64,000 nt of DNA from Myxacorys californica WJT36-NPBG1 (GTDB taxonomy: Bacteria; Cyanobacteriota; Cyanobacteriia; Leptolyngbyales; Leptolyngbyaceae), in NCBI GenBank assembly GCA_019359315.1, contig JAHHHO010000006.1, positions 92,289 through 156,288 of the forward strand, given 5' to 3'. This document shows positions 35,836 through 44,627 of the stretch, piece after piece. Within the stretch, counting starts at the first letter, position 1, and every line of letters begins with the position of its first letter. Below the pieces are notes generated by a model, which was not told the origin of the DNA, did no database searches, and worked only from the letters and a program-made list of their open reading frames with translations. The position numbers were made by a program, and so were the translations under genes.

Positions 35836-36509
35836 CGCTGCAATTTAAGCAGATTTGCCTTGATGCATTTAAGTGTTTTCTTGCAATTTTTGCGCAAAGC
35901 ACGGATTGCAGCGCTAGTGCTACTGTCAATCGCTATCTGCAATGTCTCTCTAACTATCTCAGAAAGGTTGATCTCAGGAAAATAGCGGCTGTTGGACTGA
36001 ATCACATAGGCGTTGTCCTGCAAACCATAGATGCTCAGTTCATCTGTTTTAAACAACCAAACTTCTGGCACACGATACGGCAGATAATCATTGACATCGG
36101 TGTAACTCGTCACGTCAATTTCAATGACTAAATCGGGTGGCGGTTCAACACTCCAATCAATCCGTCTTTTGCCTGTTACTGCCGCCCAATTATCGATGTA
36201 AAAGCAATAATCTGGCTCAAATCCACTTCTCTCTGGCAGTTGCATTGTGATAAGCGTGTAGGCTTGATACTCTTTCCCGGAGTGATCCAGCAGTTCTTTA
36301 GCCACATCTGCCAGAATATTAGCGTCGAACCCATGCGCGGGTAGAGGAGCCATCAGCAAAATTTCTCCCGGTCGGTATTTGATGCGGGGGATCGATTTGT
36401 CGTCGCCTCGTTGTTGAGTCAATGCGAGATAGTCCTGCCAGTTCCCTAGTAAGCGGACAACCGTTCCAGGGGGCAGGTTGATGTTTTCAGGAGATACGAT
36501 CGCATACAT
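35787..36509 (-). CDS. Uma2-family (DUF820) putative restriction-endonuclease-fold protein
   Basis: 240 residues from the ATG at 36509. The PD-(D/E)xK core typical of Uma2 is visible: I-K-Y-R-P-G-E-I-L-L-M-A-P near residue 45, E-P-D-Y-C-F-Y-I near 95 (Asp), and P-D-L-V-I-E-I-D-V-T near 125, which holds the Glu of the active site. A conventional E-x-S/K is replaced by I-E-I-D-V-T. The family is greatly expanded in cyanobacteria and its biological role is unproved. The last residues lie in the 63-bp repeat and the C-terminal 35 residues are Arg/Lys/Gln-rich, so the tail may have been altered by the repeat. Confidence 0.85.
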   Translation of the reverse strand: MYAIVSPENINLPPGTVVRLLGNWQDYLALTQQRGDDKSIPRIKYRPGEILLMAPLPAHGFDANILADVAKELLDHSGKEYQAYTLITMQLPERSGFEPDYCFYIDNWAAVTGKRRIDWSVEPPPDLVIEIDVTSYTDVNDYLPYRVPEVWLFKTDELSIYGLQDNAYVIQSNSRYFPEINLSEIVRETLQIAIDSSTSAAIRALRKNCKKTLKCIKANLLKLQRSQRKSQGLSQTYLHS

Positions 36510-36624
36510 TGAACCACCACCTTTTTGCAGTGCCAATCGATCAACCAACGTTGATTGATCGATTCTGTTTCTTGATCGTAAACGCATCAATCAAGAGACT
36601 TACGGTTTTCCGATCCGAAAGTTA

Positions 36625-36651
36625 TTAGCACTCAGAGGCTGTGAGTGCTAA
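36625..36651 (+). promoter_or_regulatory. CIRCE operator (HrcA binding site)
   Basis: A perfect TTAGCACTC-N9-GAGTGCTAA lies 36 bp upstream of the groL start. HrcA represses from this site under non-stress conditions, as in other cyanobacteria. Confidence 0.97.
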
Positions 36652-36687
36652 ATTATCTACTTGGAGAACTGCGAGACAAAACTCACT

Positions 36688-38358
36688 ATGGCAAAGATTG
36701 TTGTCTTTAACGACGAGTCCCGGCAAGCGCTCGAGCGGGGCGTAAATGCCCTAGCTGATGCAGTGCGTGTCACCTTGGGTCCACGCGGACGGAACGTACT
36801 GCTTGAGAAGAAGTATGGCGCACCTCAAATTGTGAACGATGGGGTGACGATCGCAAAAGATATTGAACTCGAAGATCCATTAGAAAATACAGGCGCTTCG
36901 CTGATTCGCGAAGTTGCGTCTAAAACGAAAGATTTGGCAGGCGATGGCACAACCACCGCAACCGTCCTTGCCCAAGCGATGATTCGCGAAGGTATGAAAA
37001 ACGTAGCTGCCGGAGCAAATCCGATCAGCATTCGTCGCGGCATCGAAAAAGCGATCGCAACCCTCGTAACTGAAATCAAAGCGGCGGCAAAGCCCGTTGA
37101 AGGCAATGCGATCGCACAGGTTGCCACCGTGTCTTCTGGTGGTGATGAAGAGGTGGGCGCGATGATTGCCCAAGCGATGGACAAAGTCGGCAGAGACGGC
37201 GTGATTACGGTTGAAGAATCAAAATCCCTGGCGACAGAGATGGAGATTGTTGAAGGGATGCAGATCGATCGCGGCTACCTCTCTCCTTACTTTGTCACCG
37301 ACGTTGAGCGGCTGATCGTTGAGTACGAAAACGCTGCTATTTTGCTTTGCGACAAGAAAATCAGCTCGATTCAAGAACTCGTTCCGGTACTCGAAAAGAT
37401 TGCCCGTGCGGGTCAGCCGTTGCTGATCATTGCTGAAGACATTGAAGGTGAAGCCCTGGCAACGCTAGTAGTCAACCGTCTGCGCGGCGTTTTGAACGCA
37501 GCCGCAATCAAAGCACCCGGATTTGGCGATCGCAGAAAGCAGATGCTCGAAGACATCGCCGTTCTGACCGATGGTCAGGTGATTTCTGAAGAGATCGGCA
37601 TGAGCCTCGACACCGTCACTCTTGAGATGTTGGGAACGGCTCGCAAAATCACGATCACTAAAGATGCCACCACGATCGTGTCTGACAACGACAACAGCGA
37701 GAACGTTAAAAAGCGTGTTGAGCAATTGCGTAAAGAACTCGATCGCAGCGATTCGGACTATGACAAAGAAAAGATTTCTGAGCGCATCGCTAAACTAGCA
37801 GGCGGCGTGGCCGTCATCAAAGTTGGAGCCGCAACCGAAACCGAACTGAAGAACCGCAAACTTCGCATCGAAGATGCTCTCAACGCAACCAAGGCAGCCG
37901 TTGAAGAAGGCATCGTTCCCGGTGGTGGTGTTTCGCTGATTCACCTTGCTGGAAAGGTAACAGCAATGGCAGCAAACCTCAGCGCTGAAGAGCGAGTCGG
38001 GGCTGAAATTGTGGTGCGATCGCTCGATGCTCCGTTGCGTCAAATTGCCGACAACGCGGGCGCAGAAGGTTCGGTTGTCGTCGAGAAAGTGCGTGAAATG
38101 GAGTTCAACCACGGCTTTAACGCCTTGACGGGCACTTACGAAGACCTGATCGCGGCTGGAATTGTTGATCCGGCTAAAGTCGTTCGGTCGGCGCTGCAAG
38201 ACGCGGCTTCGATCGCAGGCATGGTACTAACGACTGAAGCGCTCGTCGTTGAGAAGCCTGAACCCAAAGCTGCGGCTGGCGCTCCGGGTATGGATCCGAT
38301 GGGCGGCATGGGCGGTATGGGTGGCATGGGTGGCATGGGCGGCATGGGCATGATGTAG
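36688..38358 (+). CDS. groL: 60-kDa chaperonin GroEL
   Basis: 556 residues from the ATG at 36688, [11 protein letters not shown] (a frame open from 36661 adds nine unlikely residues). It has G-P-R-G-R-N-V near 33, D-G-T-T-T-A-T near 87 and G-G-G-V near 415 for ATP binding, and it ends with a G-G-M repeat tail. GroEL folds proteins in the cytosol with GroES. No groES lies upstream, so by cyanobacterial convention this is the solitary groEL2-type copy (inference). Heat regulation through the CIRCE site at 36625 is expected, and a terminator follows at 38389. Confidence 0.97.
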   Translation: MAKIVVFNDESRQALERGVNALADAVRVTLGPRGRNVLLEKKYGAPQIVNDGVTIAKDIELEDPLENTGASLIREVASKTKDLAGDGTTTATVLAQAMIREGMKNVAAGANPISIRRGIEKAIATLVTEIKAAAKPVEGNAIAQVATVSSGGDEEVGAMIAQAMDKVGRDGVITVEESKSLATEMEIVEGMQIDRGYLSPYFVTDVERLIVEYENAAILLCDKKISSIQELVPVLEKIARAGQPLLIIAEDIEGEALATLVVNRLRGVLNAAAIKAPGFGDRRKQMLEDIAVLTDGQVISEEIGMSLDTVTLEMLGTARKITITKDATTIVSDNDNSENVKKRVEQLRKELDRSDSDYDKEKISERIAKLAGGVAVIKVGAATETELKNRKLRIEDALNATKAAVEEGIVPGGGVSLIHLAGKVTAMAANLSAEERVGAEIVVRSLDAPLRQIADNAGAEGSVVVEKVREMEFNHGFNALTGTYEDLIAAGIVDPAKVVRSALQDAASIAGMVLTTEALVVEKPEPKAAAGAPGMDPMGGMGGMGGMGGMGGMGMM

Positions 38359-38388
38359 TCTGCCGCTCTAAGTTATAAAAAGCGTCCT

Positions 38389-38426
38389 AAAAAGCAGTCG
38401 AGCTAATTTAAGCTCGACTGCTTTTT
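38389..38426 (+). terminator. Rho-independent terminator of groL
   Basis: AAAAAGCAGTCGAGCT pairs with AGCTCGACTGCTTTTT around a TAATTT-type loop and carries a T-run. It may also serve the convergent gene at 38432, since the A-run gives a T-run on the other strand. Confidence 0.93.
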
Positions 38427-38431
38427 CATCT

Positions 38432-39277
38432 TTATGGACAACTGCTACTCGGCTTACGGGATCCTAAATTGATACGATTTAGCCTCGATAAATCTAGCGT
38501 AGAGTTTTCATACTGATTCTGATTTCCTACTTTCTTCCAGCGACCCAACTTGAGAAATCCACCCGGATCAAATGAGGTGTTGGAGCGACTAGCAGGATTG
38601 GGCGACGGCTCATATGGAATAGCAACGCCCGTGAACGTATTGCCATTCACTGTGCCTTTCACACAACTTCCTTCATTATCAATTTGTCCAAACGTTCCAA
38701 CGATCTGGTTTCCTCGCTTGTTAAACAGAAACAAGACACCGCCTTGCTTGAGGAGTTGGTCACTGCTCAGTACTCCCGTTGCCTTGCCATTCCAAAAGCG
38801 GTAGCTGCCATCTGGTAGAGCCGAGACGGTGCCACCCGTTGGCGATGGAGTTGATCCTGACGTGGATTGGCAGATCAACGTATCGTTTACCGCTTTGAAG
38901 CCGTCGCCGTCGCTAGAGCCTCGCAGTTCGTTGTAGTATTTCGGATCGCTTAAGAAGAGCTGCCGTGCTTGTGCAACATTAGTTTTATAGAGAATCAGTT
39001 CTCGCTCTGACGCGATCGTAGCGGCAACCGTTCCACCAACGGGCGTTGGCAACTGTTCATACTTAACCGTGGTATTTCCGTCCATTTCGGTCAGAGTAAC
39101 TAACGTCCGCATTCCTAATGGGTTAGGAGTTCCAGCGTTGGAATTGAAGCTACACGTGGTGGTTGGCGTTACAGCTTGAGCGGGGGCTGATGGAGCAATG
39201 ATCCCCGCGATTGTCGCAAGAAGCAATACAGAAACTGGATTGAACGCCAAAAGCAATCTAGATTTGAAGAAATTCAT
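38432..39277 (-). CDS. Exported hypothetical protein
   Basis: 281 residues. A signal peptide spans residues 1-34 (hydrophobic core S-V-L-L-L-A-T-I-A-G-I-I-A, cleavage after A-Q-A). The mature protein has about four Cys and a mid-region of Ser/Pro/Thr linker near 140-150. A second block follows, with D-G-S-Y-R-F-W-N-G-K-A, G-V-L-F-L-F-N-K-R-G-N-Q-I-V-G-T-F and T-F-T-G-V-A, reminiscent of small beta-barrel binding domains. It is likely periplasmic or secreted. No function is known. Confidence 0.68.
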   Translation of the reverse strand: MNFFKSRLLLAFNPVSVLLLATIAGIIAPSAPAQAVTPTTTCSFNSNAGTPNPLGMRTLVTLTEMDGNTTVKYEQLPTPVGGTVAATIASERELILYKTNVAQARQLFLSDPKYYNELRGSSDGDGFKAVNDTLICQSTSGSTPSPTGGTVSALPDGSYRFWNGKATGVLSSDQLLKQGGVLFLFNKRGNQIVGTFGQIDNEGSCVKGTVNGNTFTGVAIPYEPSPNPASRSNTSFDPGGFLKLGRWKKVGNQNQYENSTLDLSRLNRINLGSRKPSSSCP

Positions 39278-39548
39278 ATTCTACGGGTAGCCTTAAAGAT
39301 TGATGCTTTGCGATCCTACAGGGTGCAGGTGCCCTGATATCAAAACAGACACGTGTTTTAACGAATACCTGAATTAGCTTTGCCAGGCTCCGAAGGATCG
39401 CTTATTGCGATAAAACCTTCGTGTTCCCTAACTGAGGACTTGACTTCCTGAAATCCCTTTGTTAGGGTCTAGAGTAATCAACATTCTTCCGAATCATTTT
39501 TTAGCGATGCACTACAGCCCATCCTACTTTTACTTTTTTTGGCGAGAG

Positions 39549-39616
39549 GCGGTTCACCTGGCGTGAATGAAGCTTGTCTTCGCCTGGTGAACCGCAGAGT
39601 CGCATCTGCGGTTTTT
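39549..39616 (+). terminator. Overlapping hairpin and rho-independent terminator
   Basis: Hairpin 1: GCGGTTCACC-T-GGCG (39549-39563) pairs with CGCC-T-GGTGAACCGC (39581-39595). Hairpin 2: CCGCAGA (39592-39598) pairs with TCTGCGG (39605-39611) followed by TTTTT. The two share CCGC at 39592-39595, so they cannot fully form together. Confidence 0.75.
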
Positions 39617-39749
39617 TAATGGCTTGAAGATCTGTCCTACACTCCCCTCACCCCTTCATCCCTCATACCTCATCCTCCCCATGTCTCTCCTCACCTCTTG
39701 GTTTTTTAGCTTTTTTTGGACCCAAATCAGTTCTGGGTGAGATTTCTAC

Positions 39750-39848
39750 ATGAAATTCTTCAGCCTGGAACTCAATCAGTTCCAGGCTTTTTTGTTATTA
39801 ACCAACCCTCTCTTAAAGGAGTCATTTCAATGCAAGGCGCACCCCTAG
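39750..39848 (+). CDS. Possible aroF leader peptide (32 codons)
   Basis: ATG at 39750 opens M-K-F-F-S-L-E-L-N-Q-F-Q-A-F-L-L-L and stops at TAG 39846-39848, 19 nt inside aroF in another frame. Phe codons fall at positions 3, 4, 11, 14 and 26. The terminator at 39762-39793 lies within it, the arrangement of amino-acid attenuators. Only a weak GTGAG precedes the ATG. Coding is inferred from this architecture. Confidence 0.4.
   Translation: MKFFSLELNQFQAFLLLTNPLLKESFQCKAHP
39762..39793 (+). terminator. Intrinsic terminator in the aroF leader
   Basis: AGCCTGGAAC (39762-39771) pairs with GTTCCAGGCT (39779-39788) around TCAATCA and is followed by TTTTTTG. A 5-bp stem ACCCA/TGGGT lies upstream at 39720-39738. 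AGTTC near 39729 could compete for GAACT in the left arm. Confidence 0.88.
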
Positions 39849-40699
39849 TTACCAAGCTCAATTCTGCTCACAAAACGATCGTGCCGCTCTCCGATCTCGT
39901 CTCAATTGGCGGCGAAGAAGTCGTAATTATCGGTGGACCCTGTACGGTCGAAAGTCTAAGCCAAATGGAAACCGTCGCTCGACATCTCAAGTCGGCTCCC
40001 ATCCAAGCGCTTCGGGGCGGCGTTTACAAACCGCGCACCTCGCCCTATGCATTTCAAGGCATGGGGATCGAAGGATTAGATATTCTTGCCTCAGTCCGGC
40101 AACGCTATGACTTACCTGTGGTGACAGAAGTGATGGCGATTTCGCAGATCGAAGAAATTTCTGCCTATGCCGATATGCTGCAAGTTGGCAGCCGCAATAT
40201 GCAAAATTTCGATTTGCTAAAAGCGTTAGGACAGGCGAATAAACCGATTCTGCTTAAACGCGGACTGGCGGCGACGATCGAAGAATTTGTCATGGCGGCA
40301 GAATACGTTGCCAGTCATGGCAATTCCCAGATTGTGCTATGTGAGCGAGGCATTCGCAGCTTCGATACCTACACCCGTAATGTGTTGGATCTGGGCGCAG
40401 TGGCAGCCCTGCGTCAAATCACTCATTTACCGATTTTGGTTGATCCTAGCCATGCGGCAGGCAAACGAGAACTGATTGCTGATTTGTCGAGAGCCGCGAT
40501 CGCATGTGGAGCCGACGGACTCATTATCGAATGCCATCCCGAACCCGAAAAGTCAGTTTCCGATGCGCGGCAAGCTCTTTCCCTAGAAGATATGGCAGCC
40601 TTGGTTCGCAGCCTAGAGCCAATTGCAGAAGCGGTTGGACGAAAAATGTACGGACGAGAGCTTGTGATTAGCGCTCGTCACTCCGAAGAAATCGCCTAG
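39830..40699 (+). CDS. aroF: 3-deoxy-7-phosphoheptulonate synthase (DAHP synthase, AroF/KDO8P-like class)
   Basis: 289 residues from the ATG at 39830, with AAAGGAG 8 nt upstream. The frame is also open back to 39716, but homologues start near here. Core motifs are G-G-P-C-T-V-E-S, L-R-G-G-V-Y-K-P-R-T-S-P-Y-A-F-Q-G, Q-V-G-S-R-N-M-Q-N-F, L-L-K-R-G and D-P-S-H-A-A-G. The enzyme condenses PEP and erythrose 4-phosphate to start aromatic amino acid synthesis. Compared with regulated members, there is no room for an N-terminal ferredoxin-like or chorismate-mutase domain. Control may therefore be mainly transcriptional, which suits the leader upstream. Confidence 0.95.
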   Translation: MQGAPLVTKLNSAHKTIVPLSDLVSIGGEEVVIIGGPCTVESLSQMETVARHLKSAPIQALRGGVYKPRTSPYAFQGMGIEGLDILASVRQRYDLPVVTEVMAISQIEEISAYADMLQVGSRNMQNFDLLKALGQANKPILLKRGLAATIEEFVMAAEYVASHGNSQIVLCERGIRSFDTYTRNVLDLGAVAALRQITHLPILVDPSHAAGKRELIADLSRAAIACGADGLIIECHPEPEKSVSDARQALSLEDMAALVRSLEPIAEAVGRKMYGRELVISARHSEEIA

Positions 40700-40870
40700 C
40701 TCTTGACCGATGGAGGGCAACCGTCACTGGGCGGTCATCCCTCGATCGGCGGCGATGATCGAACTCGTTAAGAACAATGCTCTATTTAGAAGTCTGAAGG
40801 TAAGTCTAAAAATATTCTGCACGGGCGAAGTCTAGCCCAAACGGATTAGCGAAGCAGTTGAGGCGATGCT

Positions 40871-41761
40871 TTACGATCGCCGAATATTCAAACAGCACCA
40901 ATCGCCGCGTTTCCACAGGGCTGCAACGATCCAACCATTCGCTTCTAGAGTGTCAGCCACAGGTTTTGCTTGTTCTAACAGAATTCCGCTCAAAATTCCC
41001 CAGGTTGACGCTTTAACCAGGGGAGTCCACTGAGGAATTAAGTCAATGATCACCTCTGCCAAAATGTTGCACACCAATCCATCTACGGGTTCAGCCAGCA
41101 TTGTTGCTAACTGTTGAACGCTTCCTTCTTTCACAATCAATTTTCGTGGATCGATTTGATTCAGAATGATGTTTTCTTGCGTTGCTTTTACCGCTAACGG
41201 ATCGGTATCCACGGCGTAGGCTTTTTTCGCGCCTAGCAATAAGGCTCCGACAGACAAAATTCCTGACCCGCAGCCAACGTCCGCTAAAACCACATCTTGA
41301 GGATTTTCGCCAAGGCGCATTTCTAGCGCTTCTAGGCAAAGCTGAGTGGTGGCATGATCGCCAGTGCCAAACGCAACGCCGGGTTCTAACTGTAGAATAA
41401 TCCGATTTTGCACCTCTGGTTTTGGCAACCACGCCGGATTAATTAAGAAGCGATCGCCAATCTCTTGCGGCTGCCAATGTACTTTCCAGCTACTCGCCCA
41501 ATCTTCCTCATCAATCAGTCCCCACTGCACGATCGGAGTCGGCAATCCGGCGCACAAAGCATCTTGGCGGATCCACAGCGATAGAGCAGACAGATCTAAT
41601 AGCTGCGCTTTTTGCTGGGGCAAGTAACCTGCAACCAAGCACGACGATCCGGTCAGTTGGCTTGATGTTCCTCGGCAACCGAAATTATCGAGTCGCCAAT
41701 AGACCAGTTCATCTAGTGCCGCATCGCAGAGGACTTGAATTTCCCACCAACTGTTTGACAT
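40871..41761 (-). CDS. prmA: Ribosomal protein L11 methyltransferase
   Basis: 296 residues from the ATG at 41761 ([10 protein letters not shown]). The N-terminal substrate-recognition lobe is followed by a SAM-binding fold: [12 protein letters not shown] near 150, [14 protein letters not shown] near 175, A-V-D-T-D-P-L-A-V and [10 protein letters not shown] near 240. PrmA trimethylates ribosomal protein L11. The serA stop lies 88 bp upstream on the same strand, separated by a C/T-rich spacer, so a serA-prmA transcript is plausible. Confidence 0.93.
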   Translation of the reverse strand: MSNSWWEIQVLCDAALDELVYWRLDNFGCRGTSSQLTGSSCLVAGYLPQQKAQLLDLSALSLWIRQDALCAGLPTPIVQWGLIDEEDWASSWKVHWQPQEIGDRFLINPAWLPKPEVQNRIILQLEPGVAFGTGDHATTQLCLEALEMRLGENPQDVVLADVGCGSGILSVGALLLGAKKAYAVDTDPLAVKATQENIILNQIDPRKLIVKEGSVQQLATMLAEPVDGLVCNILAEVIIDLIPQWTPLVKASTWGILSGILLEQAKPVADTLEANGWIVAALWKRGDWCCLNIRRS

Positions 41762-41849
41762 AGAGCGAGCAAAAGGGATGAGGGATGAAAGATTTAATTC
41801 TCTCATGCTTCATCCTTCATCCCTCATCCCTGTTTATCCTCGTCCCTGT

Positions 41850-43430
41850 TTATAACGTTACGGTGTAGGCATCTCGAATACCTGAAACCTTTTTCACTTC
41901 CTCTAAAATGTTATCGGGCAGGGGATCATCAATGCTGAGAACCATTACGGCATCCCCGCGAACGATCTTACGACCGACTTGCATACTGGCAATATTGACG
42001 TTAAAGCCACCGAGTAACGAGCCAATACTCCCAATGATTCCCGGCATGTCTCGGTGCAGGGTAAACAGCATATAGCGGTTGGGTGGAACGTTGATCGGAA
42101 AGTCATTTAAGCTGGTGATCCGAATTTCATTGTCGCCGAGCAACGCTCCGGTCACAGAATGCTCACCAAGAGAGCCTTTCGCCGTTAATTGCAAGGAACC
42201 CGCATAGTCTTTGACCGACGCATCCCGAGTCTCGATGACACGAATTCCTCGTTCTTTCGCTTCGATGCTGGCGTTCACATAGTTGACTCGTTCTTGCAAA
42301 GCATGGGATAGCAACCCTTTTAAGGCGGCAATCACGATCGGCTGGCTTTGATTGGTCGCCAGTTCCCCACGCAAGCCGATATTGAGCGATTCGATCCGTC
42401 CGCCTGCAAGCTGACCGACCAGATTTCCTAACGTTTCTGCAAGCTGTAGATAGGGTTTGAGTTGCTCTAATAGGTCAGGACGCAAACCAGGGATGTTGAC
42501 GGCCGATCGCGCAGGTAGTCCGAGCAAAACATCGCGAATTTGTTCGGCAACATCGACCGCGACGTTGACTTGCGCTTCTTCGGTGGAAGCTCCTAAGTGG
42601 GGGGTGAGGACGATTTCTTTGCCCAACGACGTGAGCGGACTTTCTCCTAATGGTTCGGAGCTAAATACGTCTATGGCGGCTCCCGCAATTTTTCCTTCTG
42701 CCAACGCTGTCGCTAAGGCTTGCTCATCGATAATGCCCCCTCGCGCACAGTTGATGATGCGAGTGGTCGGTTTCATCCGGGCGATCGCATCGGCATTGAT
42801 CAAGTTTGCGGTCTCTGGCGTCTTCGGAATATGCAGCGTGATGTAATCCGATTCTTGAAACAGCATATCGAGTTCGACCAATCGGCAATTGAGCTGTTCT
42901 GCCCGTTCAACCGACACGAAGGGATCGTATGCCAATAGTTTCATACCCATCGCTCGCGCAACGGTGGCCACGTGAGCACCAATTTTGCCAAGTCCAACGA
43001 CCCCTAGAGTTTTGTTGTAGACTTCATTTCCGGTAAAGCTTTTGCGATCCCACTTGCCACTTTTAGTCGCTTGGTTAGCGGCGGGAATGTAGCGCGATAG
43101 AGACATCATCATCGCCAGCGTGTGTTCTGCCGCCGCGATCGTATTGCCTTCTGGAGAGTTGACGACCACAATACCGCGTCGCGTCGCTGCCGGGACATCA
43201 ACGTTATCGACGCCGACCCCTGCCCGTCCAATAATTTTGAGATTCGTGCCCGCCTCGATCACGTCTGCCGTTACTCGGGTTCCCGAGCGAATCATGAGCG
43301 CATCATAGTCTGGAATGATCTGCACGAGTTGCTCAGGGGGCAACCCAGTTTTGACATCGACTTGGGCAACCTGCGAGAGAATATCAATTCCCACTTGATC
43401 AATGGGATCGGAAACAAGAACCTTGGGCAT
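41850..43430 (-). CDS. serA: D-3-phosphoglycerate dehydrogenase
   Basis: 526 residues, the long form with an ASB/intervening domain and a C-terminal ACT domain. The substrate domain begins V-L-V-S-D-P-I-D; the NAD-binding G-V-V-G-L-G-K-I-G is near 145; R-I-I-N-C-A-R-G-G and the catalytic H-L-G-A-S-T near 280. The ACT domain ([16 protein letters not shown]) is at about 455-526. It catalyses the first step of the phosphorylated serine pathway, with possible serine feedback through the ACT domain. Confidence 0.96.
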   Translation of the reverse strand: MPKVLVSDPIDQVGIDILSQVAQVDVKTGLPPEQLVQIIPDYDALMIRSGTRVTADVIEAGTNLKIIGRAGVGVDNVDVPAATRRGIVVVNSPEGNTIAAAEHTLAMMMSLSRYIPAANQATKSGKWDRKSFTGNEVYNKTLGVVGLGKIGAHVATVARAMGMKLLAYDPFVSVERAEQLNCRLVELDMLFQESDYITLHIPKTPETANLINADAIARMKPTTRIINCARGGIIDEQALATALAEGKIAGAAIDVFSSEPLGESPLTSLGKEIVLTPHLGASTEEAQVNVAVDVAEQIRDVLLGLPARSAVNIPGLRPDLLEQLKPYLQLAETLGNLVGQLAGGRIESLNIGLRGELATNQSQPIVIAALKGLLSHALQERVNYVNASIEAKERGIRVIETRDASVKDYAGSLQLTAKGSLGEHSVTGALLGDNEIRITSLNDFPINVPPNRYMLFTLHRDMPGIIGSIGSLLGGFNVNIASMQVGRKIVRGDAVMVLSIDDPLPDNILEEVKKVSGIRDAYTVTL

Positions 43431-43719
43431 AACTACTGCTGTTGAATGAGAGGTGTTGGATGAGAGGAGATGAGGGGCGGAGCGGACTAAGGGGTAGGAC
43501 TCATTCCTTGTGCTAGTGTTGCCACAGGCGTCCCTTCTTGCGGAGTGCAGGCGTCCTTCATCCTTTCAAGACGTTCCCCAAACAGTCATTCTAGTAGATC
43601 GGTGTCACTCGCCTTGCTCCTCAGCCAAAAAAATTCGGATCAGCGGTGCTCTCCTGTATTTGACAAGGAATCGAGCGTCCTCTAGAGTGAGTCAAAATAC
43701 TACATCAGGAGCAAAACCA

Positions 43720-43989
43720 ATGATACAAGCTGTAAAGCGTTTCTCAGGACTGGCTGGCTCAACGGTTGTATGGTTTGGGCTGGCAAGCTTAGTGCCTGCA
43801 ATTGCGACCGCACCGATTGCCCCACAAATTAGCCCAGCAACACTGAACGGTCAACGTGTTTATGTGTTGAACATGACTCGTAGTGGCGATAAAGTCTTAG
43901 TGCGTTGCTATCCAGGACAGCAACCCAAAGTCGCGGTGCAAGCCAAACCAAACGGAACGAAAGAAGGAACCTTGACTTGCGGAAACTAG
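43720..43989 (+). CDS. Small exported hypothetical protein
   Basis: 89 residues from the ATG at 43720 with CAGGAGC upstream; the frame open from 43510 is non-coding in character. A hydrophobic leader (G-L-A-G-S-T-V-V-W-F-G-L-A-S-L-V-P-A-I-A) with cleavage near A-T-A precedes a short mature part with two Cys: N-G-Q-R-V-Y-V-L-N-M-T-R-S-G-D-K-V-L-V-R-C-Y-P-G and T-L-T-C-G-N. It is possibly disulfide-linked in the periplasm. No family is known. Confidence 0.6.
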   Translation: MIQAVKRFSGLAGSTVVWFGLASLVPAIATAPIAPQISPATLNGQRVYVLNMTRSGDKVLVRCYPGQQPKVAVQAKPNGTKEGTLTCGN

Positions 43990-44128
43990 ACACTGCACTT
44001 CAGGCTTGGCTAAGCAACTCCTCTAAAACGTAGAGTTCAGATCCCTGTTTTTAGCTTGAGAAATCAGAATCAAACGGCTCTAGAAACTAAGGTGAATTGC
44101 TGGAGTTACTGGCGCACCAATTTGAACA

Positions 44129-44266
44129 TTATCCGGTAGCGTTTCGATCGGTAACGTTTGGTAGCGAGTCAAGCGCGAGTAGTTTATGAGTTAGAGCAAA
44201 TTCAGCAATCTCAAGATGCCGTGCAGTCAGGACATGGCTATCTATACCGCCGCAGGATAAAGACAT
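44129..44266 (-). CDS. Possible 45-residue protein directly after uraH
   Basis: The ATG at 44266 follows the uraH stop by one base (TAA-G-ATG), a spacing typical of coupled translation. The product would be M-S-L-S-C-G-G-I-D-S-H-V-L-T-A-R-H-L-E..., with a helix A-E-F-A-L-T-H-K-L-L-A-L. A second protein-like stretch, E-T-L-P-D-N-V-Q-I-G-A-P-V-T-P-A-I, continues in another frame down to about 44085, so this could be a frameshifted remnant of a longer gene. Confidence 0.35.
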   Translation of the reverse strand: MSLSCGGIDSHVLTARHLEIAEFALTHKLLALDSLPNVTDRNATG

Positions 44267-44267
44267 C

Positions 44268-44627
44268 TTAACTGCCTCGGTAGGTGCTGTAAGCCCAAGG
44301 AGAAGCCAACAATGGAACATGGTAGTGAGCCGTGGCATCCGCAATACTAAACTGAATCGGAACCCGATTTAGAAACGGTGGATGCGGCAAGTCATGGCTT
44401 CCTTTAGCAAAATAATCCCCGATCGCAAAAACCAACTCATAGGTTCCGGGCTGAAAGGCGTCATCGACGAGCAGCGGTTGCTCGGTGCGTCCATCCGAGT
44501 TTGTCGTCGTGGTTGTTAGGCGGGTTCTCTCGCTGGATGATTCATCGATCCACCAGAGTTCGATCTTCAGGCCATCCGCCGGACATCCGCGAGCCGTGTC
44601 TAAAACGTGAGTGGTAAGTTTGCCCAT
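44268..44627 (-). CDS. uraH: 5-hydroxyisourate hydrolase (transthyretin-like)
   Basis: 119 residues. L-T-T-H-V-L-D-T-A-R-G-C-P-A is the N-terminal signature with the active-site His. The central Arg is in D-G-R-T-E-Q-P-L, the late His in H-Y-H-V-P-L-L-A-S-P, and the C-terminal tetrapeptide Y-R-G-S is invariant in true HIU hydrolases. It hydrolyses the unstable product of urate oxidation. Its ATG overlaps the hpxO stop codon by one nucleotide, so it is translated with its upstream partner. Confidence 0.95.
   Translation of the reverse strand: MGKLTTHVLDTARGCPADGLKIELWWIDESSSERTRLTTTTTNSDGRTEQPLLVDDAFQPGTYELVFAIGDYFAKGSHDLPHPPFLNRVPIQFSIADATAHYHVPLLASPWAYSTYRGS

Larger units (their letters stand above)
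39278..39829 (+). promoter_or_regulatory. aroF upstream/leader region
   Basis: 552 bp without a conventional gene. From left to right it holds ATCCCTTTGTTAGGGT at 39453-39468 (repeated exactly at 61415), a hairpin-plus-terminator switch at 39549-39616, a C/T-rich spacer, and the leader frame plus terminator at 39750-39848. The right part is probably the transcribed leader of aroF. Confidence 0.6.

Noticed and set aside
44129..44344. 71-codon version of the small frame after uraH
   Set aside because: Its first 26 codons are uraH read in another frame; only the part from ATG 44266 could be independent.
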